In this document: piece by piece, positions 34,253 to 42,004 of the stretch
Position numbering within the stretch: position 1 is the first letter of the stretch
Layout: each line of letters begins with the position of its first letter
Program-made: the position numbers and the translations under genes
Notes under the pieces: model-generated
The model's input: only the letters and a program-made list of their open reading frames with translations
The model's database searches: none
Told to the model about the DNA's origin: nothing
Source: Vitreoscilla massiliensis
GTDB taxonomy: Bacteria > Pseudomonadota > Gammaproteobacteria > Burkholderiales > Neisseriaceae
Assembly (NCBI RefSeq): GCF_001457815.1
Contig: NZ_LN898220.1
Coordinates: 124,001-188,000 of the forward strand
DNA length: 64,000 nt
Direction: 5' to 3'

Positions 34253-34714
34253 ATGCAATGGATGTTTTTGGGCATGGCGTTTATCGCTGGCTCTTTGTTA
34301 TCTACCCAAGCGGCGGTCAACAGCCAGCTGGGCAAATCGCTGAACGGCCAGCCTTTGATGGCGGCTTTCGTGTCTTTCTTGGTCGGGACGGTATTGCTGT
34401 TTGCCATTACCGTGGCCAAAGGCCAATTCGGCAGCATCAGCATCATGCCACAGCAAGTGTGGTGGAAGTGGACCGGCGGCATCATGGGCGCGTTTTTGGT
34501 CTGCTCCAGCATCATTGTGGCGCCGAAAGTGGGCGTGGCCAATATGCTGTTGTTCATCATCATCGGCCAATTGTTGGCAGGTTTGCTCATCGACAACTAC
34601 GGCTTCTTGGGCATGCCCATCAAGCCGATAGACTTGAGCAAAGTCTTGGGTTTGGTCATCGTCATGCTCGGCATGGTGGTGTTCTTCTTTGGCCACAAAG
34701 TCTTGAAGTCTTAA
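34253..34714 (+). CDS. DMT-superfamily membrane protein (DUF606/YdcZ)
   Basis: 153 residues from the ATG at 34253, with AGGAA upstream; the open frame extends back into the rpoH terminator. Five hydrophobic helices, MFLGMAFIAGSLLSTQAAVN at the start and GMVVFFFGHKVL at the end, fit the small YdcZ transporters. Substrate unknown. Confidence 0.85.
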   Translation: MQWMFLGMAFIAGSLLSTQAAVNSQLGKSLNGQPLMAAFVSFLVGTVLLFAITVAKGQFGSISIMPQQVWWKWTGGIMGAFLVCSSIIVAPKVGVANMLLFIIIGQLLAGLLIDNYGFLGMPIKPIDLSKVLGLVIVMLGMVVFFFGHKVLKS

Positions 34715-34739
34715 TCCATTCACTTTAAACACCGTATAA

Positions 34740-34780
34740 AAGCGGCCTGTAAATGTTCCAAACACATTTACAGGCCGCTT
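34740..34780. terminator. DUS-like inverted pair between convergent genes
   Basis: GCGGCCTGTAAA (34742-34753) and its inverse (34767-34778), followed on the plus strand by TTGTTTTTT. A likely bidirectional terminator for the YdcZ and DUF2798 genes. Confidence 0.82.
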
Positions 34781-34806
34781 GTTTTTTATCCTAATCTATT
34801 TCAGTC

Positions 34807-35061
34807 TTACTTCAGCTTCACCAACATACCAGTTAAACGTTTCACCAACGGCAAGGCCAACAGCAATACTGGAAACGCCACAACCCACGAAGTCAGCCAC
34901 GCGCTGAGCCACAGCATCATCGAGAAACCATCAAAGCCAACGCCGCGCAAAGTGCTCACCAACGACACCACGCACGTCATGATGATGGACAATAAAAACG
35001 GCATCACCAAGGCGCCATATTTCGCTGGCACCACGCGCAAACTGAATTTCGACTCACCCAT
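34807..35061 (-). CDS. DUF2798-type small membrane protein
   Basis: 84 residues from the ATG at 35061, with GAGAGGAAAG upstream. Two membrane helices, LVMPFLLSIIMTCVVSLVS and AWLTSWVVAFPVLLLALPLV. Function unknown. Two DUS inverted pairs isolate it from both neighbours, so it is probably its own transcription unit. Confidence 0.85.
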   Translation of the reverse strand: MGESKFSLRVVPAKYGALVMPFLLSIIMTCVVSLVSTLRGVGFDGFSMMLWLSAWLTSWVVAFPVLLLALPLVKRLTGMLVKLK

Positions 35062-35101
35062 ATTACTTTCCTCTCGGCATTTCTGTGCCATATTCAATAT
35101 G

Positions 35102-35133
35102 AAGCGGCCTGTAAAAAGGCTTACAGGCCGCTT
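35102..35133 (-). terminator. DUS-like inverted pair behind the ABC operon
   Basis: GCGGCCTGTAAA (35104-35115) and its inverse (35121-35131) with a 5-nt loop, 71 nt past the ABC ATPase stop. Confidence 0.7.
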
Positions 35134-35203
35134 GTTTCTCATTATTAGAGACTTTATACCATAATCTACCTAAGGCGTCATGTGCTCAGCCTCGAAAACC
35201 GCA

Positions 35204-35998
35204 TTAGCTCAATAGCAACGCATCATCCGACAGTTTTTCGCCGCTGGTTTGGTGGAACAAACTGATTAAACCGGCTTCGTCCATGCTGGCGCGTTTTTCA
35301 CCAGCCACATCGAAAATCACCCGCCCTTGGTGCAACATCACGGTGCGATGACCATGGTCCAAGGCTTGGCGCATCGAATGCGTCACCATCATCGCCGTCA
35401 ATTTGTTTTCGGTGATGATTTTATCGGTCAATTCCAACACAAACGCGGCAGTCTTCGGGTCGAGTGCGGCGGTGTGTTCGTCCAATAACAGGATTTTCGA
35501 CGGCTGCATCGCCGCCATCAACAGGCTCACCGCTTGGCGTTGACCGCCAGAGAGCAAACCCATGCGGTCAGGCAAGCGGTTTTCCAAGCCCAATTGCAAG
35601 ATGGACAGTTTTTCACGGAATAACTCGCGCTTGTCTTTGTCCAAAGCCAGTTTCAGGCCGCGTTTGCTGCCACGGTTTAAGGCCAAAGCCATGTTTTCTT
35701 CGATGGTGAGCGCTTCGCAAGTGCCCGCCATCGGGTCTTGGAACACACGCGCCACCAAATGCGCACGCTTGTAAGCTGGCAAACGGGTCACGTCTTGGCC
35801 ATCAATGGTGATGCTGCCGGTATCGACCAACAAGTCGCCAGAGATGGAATTCAAAAACGTCGATTTGCCTGCGCCATTCGAGCCGATAACGGTAACGAAT
35901 TCGCCCTCGTTAATGCTCAAACTCATGCCGCGCAAAGCGGGATTTTCAACCGGTGTACCGGGATTAAAAGTCAGACGTAAGTCTTTGGCCTGCATCAT
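35204..35998 (-). CDS. ABC transporter ATP-binding protein
   Basis: 264 residues. Walker A is VIGSNGAGKSTFLN, the signature LSGGQRQAVSLLMA, Walker B KILLLDEHTAALDP. It powers the import system whose permease and binding protein lie directly upstream. The start overlaps the permease stop as ATGA. Closest in plan to ATPases of the TrpX-type (PF04392-linked) systems. Confidence 0.92.
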   Translation of the reverse strand: MMQAKDLRLTFNPGTPVENPALRGMSLSINEGEFVTVIGSNGAGKSTFLNSISGDLLVDTGSITIDGQDVTRLPAYKRAHLVARVFQDPMAGTCEALTIEENMALALNRGSKRGLKLALDKDKRELFREKLSILQLGLENRLPDRMGLLSGGQRQAVSLLMAAMQPSKILLLDEHTAALDPKTAAFVLELTDKIITENKLTAMMVTHSMRQALDHGHRTVMLHQGRVIFDVAGEKRASMDEAGLISLFHQTSGEKLSDDALLLS

Positions 35999-36900
35999 GA
36001 TGCTTTCCCCATTTTCTTAAAGAAGGATTTGATTTGCGGAAAGCGCAAGGCCAATACCACCAATAAGGCAGTCACCAAGTTCAAGTCTTGCGGACCAAAA
36101 CCGATGTTGCGCAAGGTTTCGCTGCCCAAAGCCAAGGCGATGAACAAACGGTATAACACCGCACCGACCACCACCGACAAGGTGATGATGAGGAATTTTT
36201 TCGATGGGATTAAGGTTTCGCCGATGATCACCGCCGCCAAACCGATGACGATGGTACCGATACCGATGGAAATGTCAGCACCGCCTTGGGTTTGTACAAA
36301 CAAAGCGCCGCCCAAAGCAATCAAGCCATTGGACAAAGCCATGCCCAAAATCACCATTTTATTGGTGGCCACACCTTGAGCTCGCGCCATGCGCGCATTC
36401 GCGCCAGTGGCACGCATCGCCAAACCAATTTGGGTAGAGAAGAACCAGTCCATGAAGAATTTGGCCACGATGACAAAACCGAAGATGACCAAAGGCTGTA
36501 TCCAAAATTGGCTGTCAAATTTGTCACCGATAAAGCCGCTGTAAACGCTGGGCTCACCAATCAACGGCACGTTAGGCGAACCCATGATGCGCAAATTCAC
36601 CGAATACAAAGCCACCATCACCAAAATACCGGCCAGCAATTGTAGGATTTTCAGCGACACATGCATCCACGCCGTGAGCATGCCGGCCAAGCCGCCAGCG
36701 ATGATGGCCAAGCCACAAGCCAACCACGGATTAACACCGTTGACGATGCACACCGCGCACACAGCACCACCCAAAGGGAAAGAGCCATCGGCAGTCAAAT
36801 CGGGGAAATCAAGGATGCGGAAGGAGATGTACACCCCCAACGCAACCAAGGCGTAAATGAGGCCGGTTTCTAAGGCCCCAAACAAAGCTATCATGGACAT
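35995..36900 (-). CDS. ABC transporter permease
   Basis: 301 residues with eight or nine hydrophobic helices, of the branched-chain-amino-acid-permease-like (LivH) fold: LIYALVALGVYISFRILDF near the start and GLAMRATGANARMARAQGV as the cytoplasmic coupling loop. Forms the channel of the transporter with the ATPase and lipoprotein beside it. Confidence 0.9.
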   Translation of the reverse strand: MSMIALFGALETGLIYALVALGVYISFRILDFPDLTADGSFPLGGAVCAVCIVNGVNPWLACGLAIIAGGLAGMLTAWMHVSLKILQLLAGILVMVALYSVNLRIMGSPNVPLIGEPSVYSGFIGDKFDSQFWIQPLVIFGFVIVAKFFMDWFFSTQIGLAMRATGANARMARAQGVATNKMVILGMALSNGLIALGGALFVQTQGGADISIGIGTIVIGLAAVIIGETLIPSKKFLIITLSVVVGAVLYRLFIALALGSETLRNIGFGPQDLNLVTALLVVLALRFPQIKSFFKKMGKAS

Positions 36901-37026
36901 AAGGATCTTCTTTTGTCGGTTAAATACAGATGCAAGTCGCTGGGTAAGCGGCCTGAATCAAAAATGCCAACCAAAGGGAATGCTGCTGTCTTCAGTTGGC
37001 AGTTCTTTTTACGAGGCGACAGTGAT

Positions 37027-38070
37027 TTATTGAATCACTTCTTTGGCAGATTTCACCAATTCTTCAGGGATGGTGAAGCCTTGGGTTTGCGCCGCTTTAG
37101 GATTCACGAACAAGTCCAATTTTTCCATTTTTTGAGTGGCAATCGTACCTGGTTTTTCACCTTTCAAAATGCGGGTGACGATTTTACCGGCTTGCATGCC
37201 CATGTCGTGGTAGTTCACGCCCAAAGCCGCAGAAGCGCCGCGTTTCACGGTATCGGTGTCAGAAGCCAACAAAGGAATCTTGTTTGCTACCGCCACTTTG
37301 TACAAAGATTCATAACCAGACACGACGTTGTTGTCGGTGGTGGTGTAAATCATTTGTACTTTGCCAGCCAGGCTATTGGCCGCAGTAGAAATATCGGTAG
37401 TGCGTTGTGCAGGCGCGCCGATAACTTCGATGCCTTGGGTTTTCAACTGGGTTTTCAATTTTTCCAAAATCACGGTTGAATTCACTTCGCCTGGGCTATA
37501 GACATAGCCGACAGCTTTCACATTTGGTACCAATTTTTTCATCAAATCGATTTGTGGTTCCAATGGCAATTCGTCAGACACACCGGTCACATTGGTGCCA
37601 GAAGGCTCCCAAGACGTCACCAATTTAGCGGCCACAGGATCGGTTACTGCGGCAAACACCACTGGCACCTCACGGGTAGCGGCAACGACAGATTGCGCGC
37701 TAGGGGTGGCAATGGCCACAATCACGTCAGGTTTGTCGCCGGCGAATTTTTTGGCAATTTGACCGGCAGTAGCGGTATTGCCTTGCGCGCTTTGGAAATC
37801 GATGGTCAAGTTGGTGCCGACTTTGTAGCCATCGGCCGCCAATTGTTCTTCCACACCTTTGCGAACCGCATCCAAAGCAGGATGTTCTACAATCGCTGTA
37901 ATGGCCACGCGTTTAGGTGTGCCATCGGCGGCAGGCGCTGCACCGCTGGCGCTGGCGGCAGGTTTGCTTGCTGCAGCAGGTTCGGCTGGTTTGGTTTCAG
38001 CACCACCACAAGCAGCCAAAGTCACACTGGCAATGGCAGATAAAATGAATGTTTGCGCAAATTTGGCCAC
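37027..38070 (-). CDS. ABC transporter substrate-binding lipoprotein (PF04392 type)
   Basis: 347 residues. The signal MAKFAQTFILSAIASVTLAAC ends in lipobox LAAC, followed by a linker rich in Ala/Pro/Ser. The type I periplasmic-binding fold is of the PF04392 family: VAITAIVEHPALDAVRKGV, then FAAVTDPVAAKLV. Some relatives bind aromatic amino acids (TrpX), but the ligand here is not shown. The gene leads the three-gene operon; a 126-bp gap before the permease contains a GCGGCCTGAA variant. Confidence 0.9.
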   Translation of the reverse strand: MAKFAQTFILSAIASVTLAACGGAETKPAEPAAASKPAASASGAAPAADGTPKRVAITAIVEHPALDAVRKGVEEQLAADGYKVGTNLTIDFQSAQGNTATAGQIAKKFAGDKPDVIVAIATPSAQSVVAATREVPVVFAAVTDPVAAKLVTSWEPSGTNVTGVSDELPLEPQIDLMKKLVPNVKAVGYVYSPGEVNSTVILEKLKTQLKTQGIEVIGAPAQRTTDISTAANSLAGKVQMIYTTTDNNVVSGYESLYKVAVANKIPLLASDTDTVKRGASAALGVNYHDMGMQAGKIVTRILKGEKPGTIATQKMEKLDLFVNPKAAQTQGFTIPEELVKSAKEVIQ

Positions 38071-38462
38071 GTTAAAGTCCTTCTATTTCTCGTTGATGAT
38101 TGGTCAGCACAGACTGTGCGAGTGCTACTCGTTTTTGTCGTTCGTGTTTTCACCACATTGTCATGCTGCTGCTAAAAAGCTGGCTTATTCTAAAGTAATT
38201 TAAGCCAAGCCGACACAGGCCAACTCAGTGTGTTTATCACGTAAATTATTATTAATGTTTATTAAATATCAAGATAAAAATAAAATCAACCAATGATTTT
38301 AAGATAAATAATATAATATGCTAATAAGCTTTATCGTTTCGCAAGAATCATACTTATCGCTTATTTGCTGTTTTATTGAGCTTAATTTAATGTCGTCTAA
38401 ATCTTAGCGGCATCGCAGCCCGAACTGAGTGCTGACAGATGCGGCCTGTAACCTCACTTAAC
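38071..38462. other. AT-rich divergent intergenic region
   Basis: 392 bp between the ABC binding-protein start and the carbonic anhydrase start. From about 38190 to 38400 it is far more AT-rich than its surroundings. Promoters for both genes probably lie here. A DUS word is at 38441-38451. No operator or riboswitch is recognised. Confidence 0.5.
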
Positions 38463-39023
38463 ATGAAAACAATGATGAACAACATACGACCTTTTTTAGA
38501 CAGCCATCCGCAAACCGATGCGGCGGTATTCATCGATCCTAGCTGTGTCATCATTGGTGACGTGGTGTTGGGGCCCGACAGTTCGGTGTGGCCTATGGCC
38601 GTGGTCCGTGGCGATGTGAATTACATCCGCATTGGTGCACGCAGCAATGTGCAAGATTTGGCCATGCTGCATGTGTCGCACAAAAATGCCGCCAAACCCG
38701 AAGGCTCTCCCCTCATCATCGGCGACGATGTCACCGTCGGCCACCAAGCGATGCTGCATGGCTGTCGCATCGGCAATCGCGTGCTGGTGGGCATGAAAAC
38801 CACCATCTTGGACGACGCCATCATTGAAGACGATGTGATGATAGGCGCTGGCAGTTTGGTGCCGGCGCGCAAGCGCTTGGAAAGCGGCTATTTGTATGTC
38901 GGCTCGCCGGTCAAACAAGTGCGCCCACTCACCGACGATGAAATAGCGTTCTTAGCCTATTCTGCAAAACATTATGTTAAAGTAGCCACACAACACCAAC
39001 AAACGCTGCGGCCACAAGCCTAA
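38463..39023 (+). CDS. Gamma-class carbonic anhydrase-like hexapeptide protein
   Basis: 186 residues from the ATG at 38463; ATGs three and four codons on are alternatives and none has a good ribosome site. A left-handed beta-helix with hexapeptide repeats. Histidines in HVSHKN and VGHQAMLHGC fit the zinc site of the gamma-CA/YrdA family, which forms trimers. Catalytic carbonic anhydrase activity varies in this family. Confidence 0.87.
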   Translation: MKTMMNNIRPFLDSHPQTDAAVFIDPSCVIIGDVVLGPDSSVWPMAVVRGDVNYIRIGARSNVQDLAMLHVSHKNAAKPEGSPLIIGDDVTVGHQAMLHGCRIGNRVLVGMKTTILDDAIIEDDVMIGAGSLVPARKRLESGYLYVGSPVKQVRPLTDDEIAFLAYSAKHYVKVATQHQQTLRPQA

Positions 39024-39050
39024 GCACACAACACCGCAATAGGATGAAAC

Positions 39051-40106
39051 ATGACAAAATTACAACAAGTGGCGGCACTGGGTCAGCAAATTTGGCTGGA
39101 CAGTTTGTCACGTTCTTTGATTCAGTCTGGGGAATTGGCTAGCAAACTGGCCGATGGCGTGATGGGCATTACTTCTAATCCAGCCATCTTCCAACAAGCA
39201 TTTCAAAACGATGCCTTGTATACCGAAGAATTAGCGGCCTTAAAGCAGCAAGACTTGGATGCCAAAAGCCGCTATGAAACCTTGGCCATCGCCGATGTGA
39301 AAAATGCCTGTTTGGTGTGTTTGCCTGTCTATCAAGCGGGCAATGGTCAGGCCGGCATGGTGAGCTTGGAAGTGTCGCCCGCCTTGGCGCACGATGCTGC
39401 TGGCACCGTGGCCGAAGGCCGCCGCTTATGGCATGCGATTAACCAACCGAACGCGATGATTAAAGTGCCTGCGACCGAAGCTGGTATTACCGCGTTGACC
39501 GAATTGGTGGCAGCTGGCATCAATGTCAACATGACCTTAATCTTCTCGCGCCAAGTATTGGCTGCGATTTTAAACGCCCATGCAGCAGGCTTGAAACAGC
39601 GCTTAGAACAAGGCTTGCCGGTGGATAAAATCGCCGTGGTCGCAAGCTTCTTCTTGTCACGCGTTGATACCGCTTTGGACATCAGCCTGCCTGCACACTT
39701 ACAAGGCAAAGTGGCCTTGGCTTTGGCACGCTCTGCTTATGCCGACTGGCAAGCATTTGTAGCCACCGCCACTTGGCAAGACTTGGCGGCAACAGGCGCA
39801 CATGCGGTGCAATTGTTGTGGGCGTCTACCGGCACCAAAAACCCAGCGTATCCTGATACCTTGTATGTGGACGAACTCATCGGTGCCCACACCGTCAACA
39901 CCGTGCCCGATAAAACCTTGAACGCCTTCATCGACCACGGCACGGCCAGCGCCAGCTTGGATGGCCATCAAGCAAGCTCGCAACAGGTATTGAGCGAAGT
40001 GGCGGCTTTGGGCATAGACATCGAAGCCTTGGCCTTGCGTTTGCGCGACGATGGCTTAAAGCAATTTGAAGACGCGTTTGCCAAGATTTTGGACATCACC
40101 GCTTAA
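39051..40106 (+). CDS. tal: Transaldolase
   Basis: 351 residues behind AGGATGAAAC. It transfers dihydroxyacetone units in the pentose phosphate pathway. Signatures are GVMGITSNPAIFQQA near the start and MIKVPATEAGITALTEL, whose lysine forms the Schiff base. The length fits the long form common in Neisseriaceae and actinobacteria. Confidence 0.94.
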   Translation: MTKLQQVAALGQQIWLDSLSRSLIQSGELASKLADGVMGITSNPAIFQQAFQNDALYTEELAALKQQDLDAKSRYETLAIADVKNACLVCLPVYQAGNGQAGMVSLEVSPALAHDAAGTVAEGRRLWHAINQPNAMIKVPATEAGITALTELVAAGINVNMTLIFSRQVLAAILNAHAAGLKQRLEQGLPVDKIAVVASFFLSRVDTALDISLPAHLQGKVALALARSAYADWQAFVATATWQDLAATGAHAVQLLWASTGTKNPAYPDTLYVDELIGAHTVNTVPDKTLNAFIDHGTASASLDGHQASSQQVLSEVAALGIDIEALALRLRDDGLKQFEDAFAKILDITA

Positions 40107-40116
40107 GGTTCGCACC

Positions 40117-40410
40117 ATGCAAGCACAGGAATGCCAAACACTGGCGCAAGTGCGCGATGAAATCGACCAATTGAACAGCGGTATTTTGCAATTGTTGGCA
40201 CAAAGGCAACACTATGTTGCACGCGCGGCCGAGCTCAAAACCGATGTCAGCGCCGTGCTCGCACCTGAACGCCGCGCCGCCATCTTGCAACAAGTGGCGC
40301 AAGAAGCGGCCGCTTTGGGCATGAGCAGCGAGGTAGCGGTGGCGGTATTCACTGCCATGATAGATGCCTTTATTGCTTGGGAAACGAAGCAATTCAAAGA
40401 CTTAAATTAA
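40117..40410 (+). CDS. Chorismate mutase, AroQ-type
   Basis: 97 residues from the ATG at 40117, 10 nt after tal. It is all helical: RDEIDQLNSGILQLLAQRQHYVARAAELK, residues about 13-41, carries the typical active-site Arg and Lys, with ERRAAIL after it. It converts chorismate to prephenate for Phe/Tyr. The PchB-like monofunctional form fits. No other aromatic pathway gene is adjacent. Confidence 0.85.
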   Translation: MQAQECQTLAQVRDEIDQLNSGILQLLAQRQHYVARAAELKTDVSAVLAPERRAAILQQVAQEAAALGMSSEVAVAVFTAMIDAFIAWETKQFKDLN

Positions 40411-40433
40411 ATTCCTGCGTCACAGGCACTCAA

Positions 40434-40464
40434 AAGCGGCCTGTAAATCGTTTACAGGCCGCTT
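40434..40464 (+). terminator. DUS-like inverted pair behind chorismate mutase
   Basis: GCGGCCTGTAAA (40436-40447) and its inverse (40451-40462) with a 3-nt loop, followed by TTTT. Good intrinsic terminator. Confidence 0.85.
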
Positions 40465-40634
40465 TTATACAATACAAATGGCATTTATTTTCATTTAAGC
40501 AATTGAAAACAAATGAGAACTGTTCCAATTAGCAAATTAAATTAATGATTCCAATCCGATAGGTTTTCTTGTTAAAATAGCCCCCATATTGATGAATCGG
40601 CTCACACAGAGCCCAGCCATGAAAGGACTCTATC

Positions 40635-41099
40635 ATGCAAGGCGCTACAGCAGTTTTGGACTATTTAAACGAACTCTTGGCAGGTGAATTGGGCGCTCGC
40701 GACCAATACTTCATCCATGCGCGCATGTACGAAGATTGGGGCTATAACAAATTGTTTGAGCGCATCAATCACGAAATGGAAGAAGAAACCGATCACGCCA
40801 GCGACATGATCAAACGCATCTTGATGCTCGGCGGCACACCGAAAATGGTACCCAGCACCTTGAACATCGGCACCGATGTGCCTTCCATGCTCAAATCTGA
40901 TTTGGCCTTGGAATTGCACGTGCGCGACGCCTTGAAAAAAGGCATACGCATCTGCGAACAAGAGTTTGATTACGTGACCCGTGATTTGTTATTGCAACAA
41001 TTGCGCGACACCGAAGAAGACCATGCGCATTGGTTGGAACAACAATTGGGTTTAATCGAATTGATGGGTTTGCAAAACTATTTACAAAGCCAACTTTAA
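40635..41099 (+). CDS. bfrA: Bacterioferritin subunit A (ferroxidase-type)
   Basis: 154 residues behind GAAAGGACTC. Aligned by eye to E. coli Bfr, the ferroxidase ligands are kept: E18 (AGELGARDQY), E51 and H54 (EETDH), E94, E127 and H130 (TEEDH). The haem-binding Met52 is replaced by Thr. It is thus the iron-oxidising subunit of a mixed shell with BfrB, encoded 19 nt downstream. Together they store iron. Confidence 0.93.
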   Translation: MQGATAVLDYLNELLAGELGARDQYFIHARMYEDWGYNKLFERINHEMEEETDHASDMIKRILMLGGTPKMVPSTLNIGTDVPSMLKSDLALELHVRDALKKGIRICEQEFDYVTRDLLLQQLRDTEEDHAHWLEQQLGLIELMGLQNYLQSQL

Positions 41100-41118
41100 T
41101 TCAGAGAGGACACACATC

Positions 41119-41595
41119 ATGCAAGGCAGCAAAATTGTCAAACGCGAACTGAACAAAGTCTTGGCCGTGTCCCTGATTGCCATTAACCAGTATTTCTTGC
41201 ATGCGCGCATGCTGAAAAACTGGGGCGTAGAGGCTTTGGGCAAGTCTATTTACAAACAATCGATAGAAGAAATGAAGATGTCAGACGACATCATCGAGCG
41301 CGTGTTATTGTTGGAAGGTTTGCCGAACTTGCAAGATTTGGGCAAATTGTTGCTCGGTGAAAACGTCAAAGAAATTTTGGAATGCGATTTACAGCTGGAA
41401 CAAAACAAACATGCGATTTTGATTGAAGCGATCAAAGCCTGTGAAGCCGAAAGCGATTTTGTCAGCCGTGAATTGTTGCGCAAATTGAAAGACGAAAACG
41501 AAGAACACACTGATTGGTTGGAAACACAATTGAAATTGATTGAAGAAATCGGTTTGGAAAACTTTGTACAACAAGCAATAGGCGAAAGCGACTGA
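41119..41595 (+). CDS. bfrB: Bacterioferritin subunit B (haem-binding type)
   Basis: 158 residues behind AGAGGAC. Here the haem ligand Met52 is present (SIEEMKMSDD), but E18 is Ser (LAVSLIAINQY) and H54 is Met, so the ferroxidase centre should not work. This is the mirror image of the BfrA changes and suggests a division of labour in one 24-subunit shell, as reported for Neisseria. Confidence 0.93.
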   Translation: MQGSKIVKRELNKVLAVSLIAINQYFLHARMLKNWGVEALGKSIYKQSIEEMKMSDDIIERVLLLEGLPNLQDLGKLLLGENVKEILECDLQLEQNKHAILIEAIKACEAESDFVSRELLRKLKDENEEHTDWLETQLKLIEEIGLENFVQQAIGESD

Positions 41596-41612
41596 GCGGT
41601 TTTGTCAGCGAA

Positions 41613-41816
41613 TTAAGCCACTTGTATGGCAATATCAATTGAGCGGGTGTGCACATGGTGCGACTCGCTCAATAATTTTTCGCACATGTCGCCACAGCGT
41701 CCACAACAAGTGGCCACTTCTAACTCGGCCTGTAAACTTGCCATATCGCGACAACCCGCGGCGATGCTTTGTTTGATTTCAGTATCGGTCACACCTGTGC
41801 AAATGCAAACAAACAC
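41613..41816 (-). CDS. bfd: Bacterioferritin-associated ferredoxin
   Basis: 67 residues from a GTG at 41816, chosen because GGAG lies 7 nt upstream and the product then begins MFVCICTGVTD, the usual Bfd start; an in-frame TTG at 41828 is less likely. Cysteines in CIC and TCCGRC bind the [2Fe-2S] cluster that gives electrons to bacterioferritin for iron release. It converges on bfrB and has a Fur box upstream, so it should be made under iron starvation. A DUS-like variant is at 41728. Confidence 0.9.
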   Translation of the reverse strand: MFVCICTGVTDTEIKQSIAAGCRDMASLQAELEVATCCGRCGDMCEKLLSESHHVHTRSIDIAIQVA

Positions 41817-41857
41817 GTCAGTCTCCAAAAATCTTCGTCATATTGAATCGCTATAGT

Positions 41858-41876
41858 AATGATAGTTCTTATCATT
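41858..41876 (-). promoter_or_regulatory. Fur box upstream of bfd
   Basis: AATGATA-GTTCT-TATCATT is a perfect 7-bp inverted repeat that matches the 19-bp Fur consensus well. It lies about 42 nt before the bfd start codon. Confidence 0.8.
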
Positions 41877-42004
41877 TGCAAGCGCATTCGACAATCTTTA
41901 CAAATTTACTCGGGTTAGACCGAATCGCCAGCACAATCAAGCAGATAATTACAGCGCTAAAAAGGCTATAATAAGCGCCTTTTTACCGCCTCCCAACGCT
42001 GCAC

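Noticed and set aside
36966..37003. Hairpin TGCCAAC...GTTGGCA between the ABC binding-protein and permease genes
   Set aside because: The loop is 24 nt and the T run lies on the plus strand, the wrong side for a terminator of this minus-strand operon.
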